Part shown: positions 62,346-64,000 of the stretch, one piece after another
Numbering within the stretch: the stretch's first letter is position 1
Layout of the letters: each line of letters opens with the position of its first letter
From: Rhytidiadelphus loreus
Lineage: Eukaryota > Streptophyta > Bryopsida > Hypnales > Hylocomiaceae
NCBI GenBank assembly: GCA_947034895.1
Contig: OX344762.1
Span: 33,336,760 to 33,400,759, forward strand
Direction: 5' to 3'
DNA length: 64,000 nucleotides
Made by a program: the position numbers and the translations under genes
The notes under the pieces: model-generated
Told to the model about the DNA's origin: nothing
Databases searched by the model: none
What the model saw: the letters and a program-made list of their open reading frames with translations, nothing else

Positions 62346-64000
62346 CAAACTATCCCATACTCTTCAAGGATTCCTAATAAACAATGGATTTAATCATAGA
62401 AGTGATCTCTTTACACCCCATTCCTAGGAATGTCAATGAAGCAATTGCTTCATTTAGCCATTAAATATTTTTTGCATAGTTGTTTGTCAAATGACAAATT
62501 TGTGATTGACTCAATGGATTTTTTGGGTTTTTTAATTTCTTTGTTTTCAAATGTTGTAGTTAGGAATAACCGCTTTGATAGCCACGTAGCAATAACATCC
62601 TCGATAACATCCTTGCCCCCTTTCGTATATTATGAAAAATTTATGAGTTCAAGAAAAAATCTCAGTGAAGTGCTTGACTTGAACCTAGGCTAAAAGCTTG
62701 ACCATGGCCCTGCCTAAGCTCTTTCAGGCATAGTACTGCAATTTTTGCTCTAATGTAAATTACCTTGCCAATATTGCCCTTTGTTCATTGAAAATGTCAT
62801 TTTCTCCCATAACTTCTCATGGACAAATGAAAATGAAAAAAAAATTGGTGGAGCAGGCAAGGTACTCCTCATCCCCACATTCAAAAAAAATTCAAAATAT
62901 ATAGTGAATTTTTTTGTTCGTAATGAGCTGCCCAAAATTGCTATGTTGCCAAAAAAATGTTATTTGGTCCTTTAGGGGTTAAAAAATCTTGTTTTTTAGA
63001 AATGTACTTCGTACAAACATTAAGATACACCATCCGATAATCACAAAAAAATTAAAATATGTACATCTATGTGATATGTGTAGTTATTTACAGTTTAATG
63101 GTTATTAAAATATTTACATACAAACAAGTGTACATCTATTTCAACTAATAGATTGCTTCTTGGTGGAGGACCCTAGGCACTAGAGAACTACATAACATAA
63201 CATTATTAATCCCATACTAGTGGGATGTTTTTCGTGAACAATATAGATTGAGACAGTTGAAGATTTTTGCTTTCATTTAAAGTCTTGATGCAAGGTGTGA
63301 ATTCTTGAAGACATGTTGAATGCATTCCTATAAATGGTCTAACAACAAAATATTATGAATCTTGATGATATTTGATGTCCTTAATGGCATCTTGTGGTGC
63401 ATGTTGGCATCAAGATAGCATCTAATGTTGCTTGTTGGTTTCGAGATGGCATATCCAAGGTCCCAAAGGTCAAATGTGGAATGGACTATATCCTCAACTA
63501 GTGACCAAAAATCAAGCTTTGCCCATGAAATAAGCTTGATTGTAGCTCAATCAAAGTAACAAAGTACCATAATGATCAACAAAGTAGTGTCAAATTTTGA
63601 TGTTAAAAAATGTCGTACTTCAAAATTTTAATTTTTCAGTCTATTCGACTCTTATAGTGTAAATAGAGTGCATAAGTTGTCTCATTTCCACTTCTAGGTC
63701 CATTAGCCTTGTGATTATTACATAAGGGTGGAAAGGTGGATTTTAGGATTGAAAAGAGTCAATTTGATAGGATTTGAACAGGGTCAAGTAAACTTGGTAG
63801 CTCCCTATAAAGAGTCATCTTCACAATTTTTTGGGACTATATGTCCAAAGGTCTATTAGATTTTTCTTCAGTTCATACCAAGCTGTATGACTCACCTGTG
63901 AACTAGTGCTTTTCCGTAAGTTCAAGTTTTTGCAAATTATATTTGCATGATCAAGTTGTCTCATTGTGTATGTTGTGGCTGTCTAGTTGACTGTTGTTGT
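62346..64000. other. AT-rich intergenic DNA to window end
   Basis: A solitary TTAA-family end reads CCTTTAGGGG followed by TTAA at 62979-62982. I see no gene. Confidence 0.5.

Noticed and set aside
3059..62982. CCCTAAA / TTTAGGG words as interstitial telomere repeats
   Set aside because: They occur singly, never in tandem, and always next to TTAA at element edges. They are transposon ends, not telomeric DNA.

Overview
This window looks like nuclear DNA of a land plant. It has intron-rich genes with GT-AG splice sites, a plant cytokinin-activating enzyme gene and a plant A-type cytochrome P450, in long AT-rich intergenic DNA full of short transposon derivatives. A non-seed plant (moss, liverwort or lycophyte) is my best guess from the protein style, but the window does not prove it. 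I found no tRNA, rRNA or CRISPR array, and no transposase or reverse-transcriptase reading frame that I could recognise.

Genes. (1) 20350-21967, plus strand: a six-exon LOG-type cytokinin riboside 5'-monophosphate phosphoribohydrolase of 245 residues, with a TATA box at 19901, an ATG-free leader, a probable intron in the 3' UTR and a poly(A) signal near 22544. (2) 27442-31311, minus strand: a four-exon cytochrome P450 of 518 residues with all diagnostic motifs intact. (3) About 49030-53165, minus strand: a decayed multi-exon lipid kinase of the diacylglycerol kinase / LCBK2-like family. It carries an in-frame stop, an 8-bp tandem duplication that shifts the frame, and a 235-bp segment present twice. 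The two intact genes face each other about 5 kb apart, and nothing suggests that they act together.

Layout. 1-2900 is moderately GC-rich, low-repeat DNA with no gene I can support. 2900-19450 is AT-rich repeats. 19450-31600 is the gene island. 32160-32950 is a tandem array upstream of the P450. 33000-49000 is repeats, including a 107-bp tandem array at 42213-42635 and several terminal-inverted-repeat elements. 49000-53200 is the kinase pseudogene. 53700-64000 is nested inverted-repeat elements.

The most unusual signal is a family of short elements flanked by TTAA with ends reading CCCCTAAA / TTTAGGGG. That is the signature of piggyBac-type transposition, which is not a usual component of plant genomes. 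At least five copies have both ends, and two lie head to head to make a 1.1-kb palindrome. Other non-autonomous families are hAT-like elements with 8-bp target duplications, CACTA-like ends, a CAGGGTG-ended family and long foldbacks. No autonomous partner for any of them is visible here.
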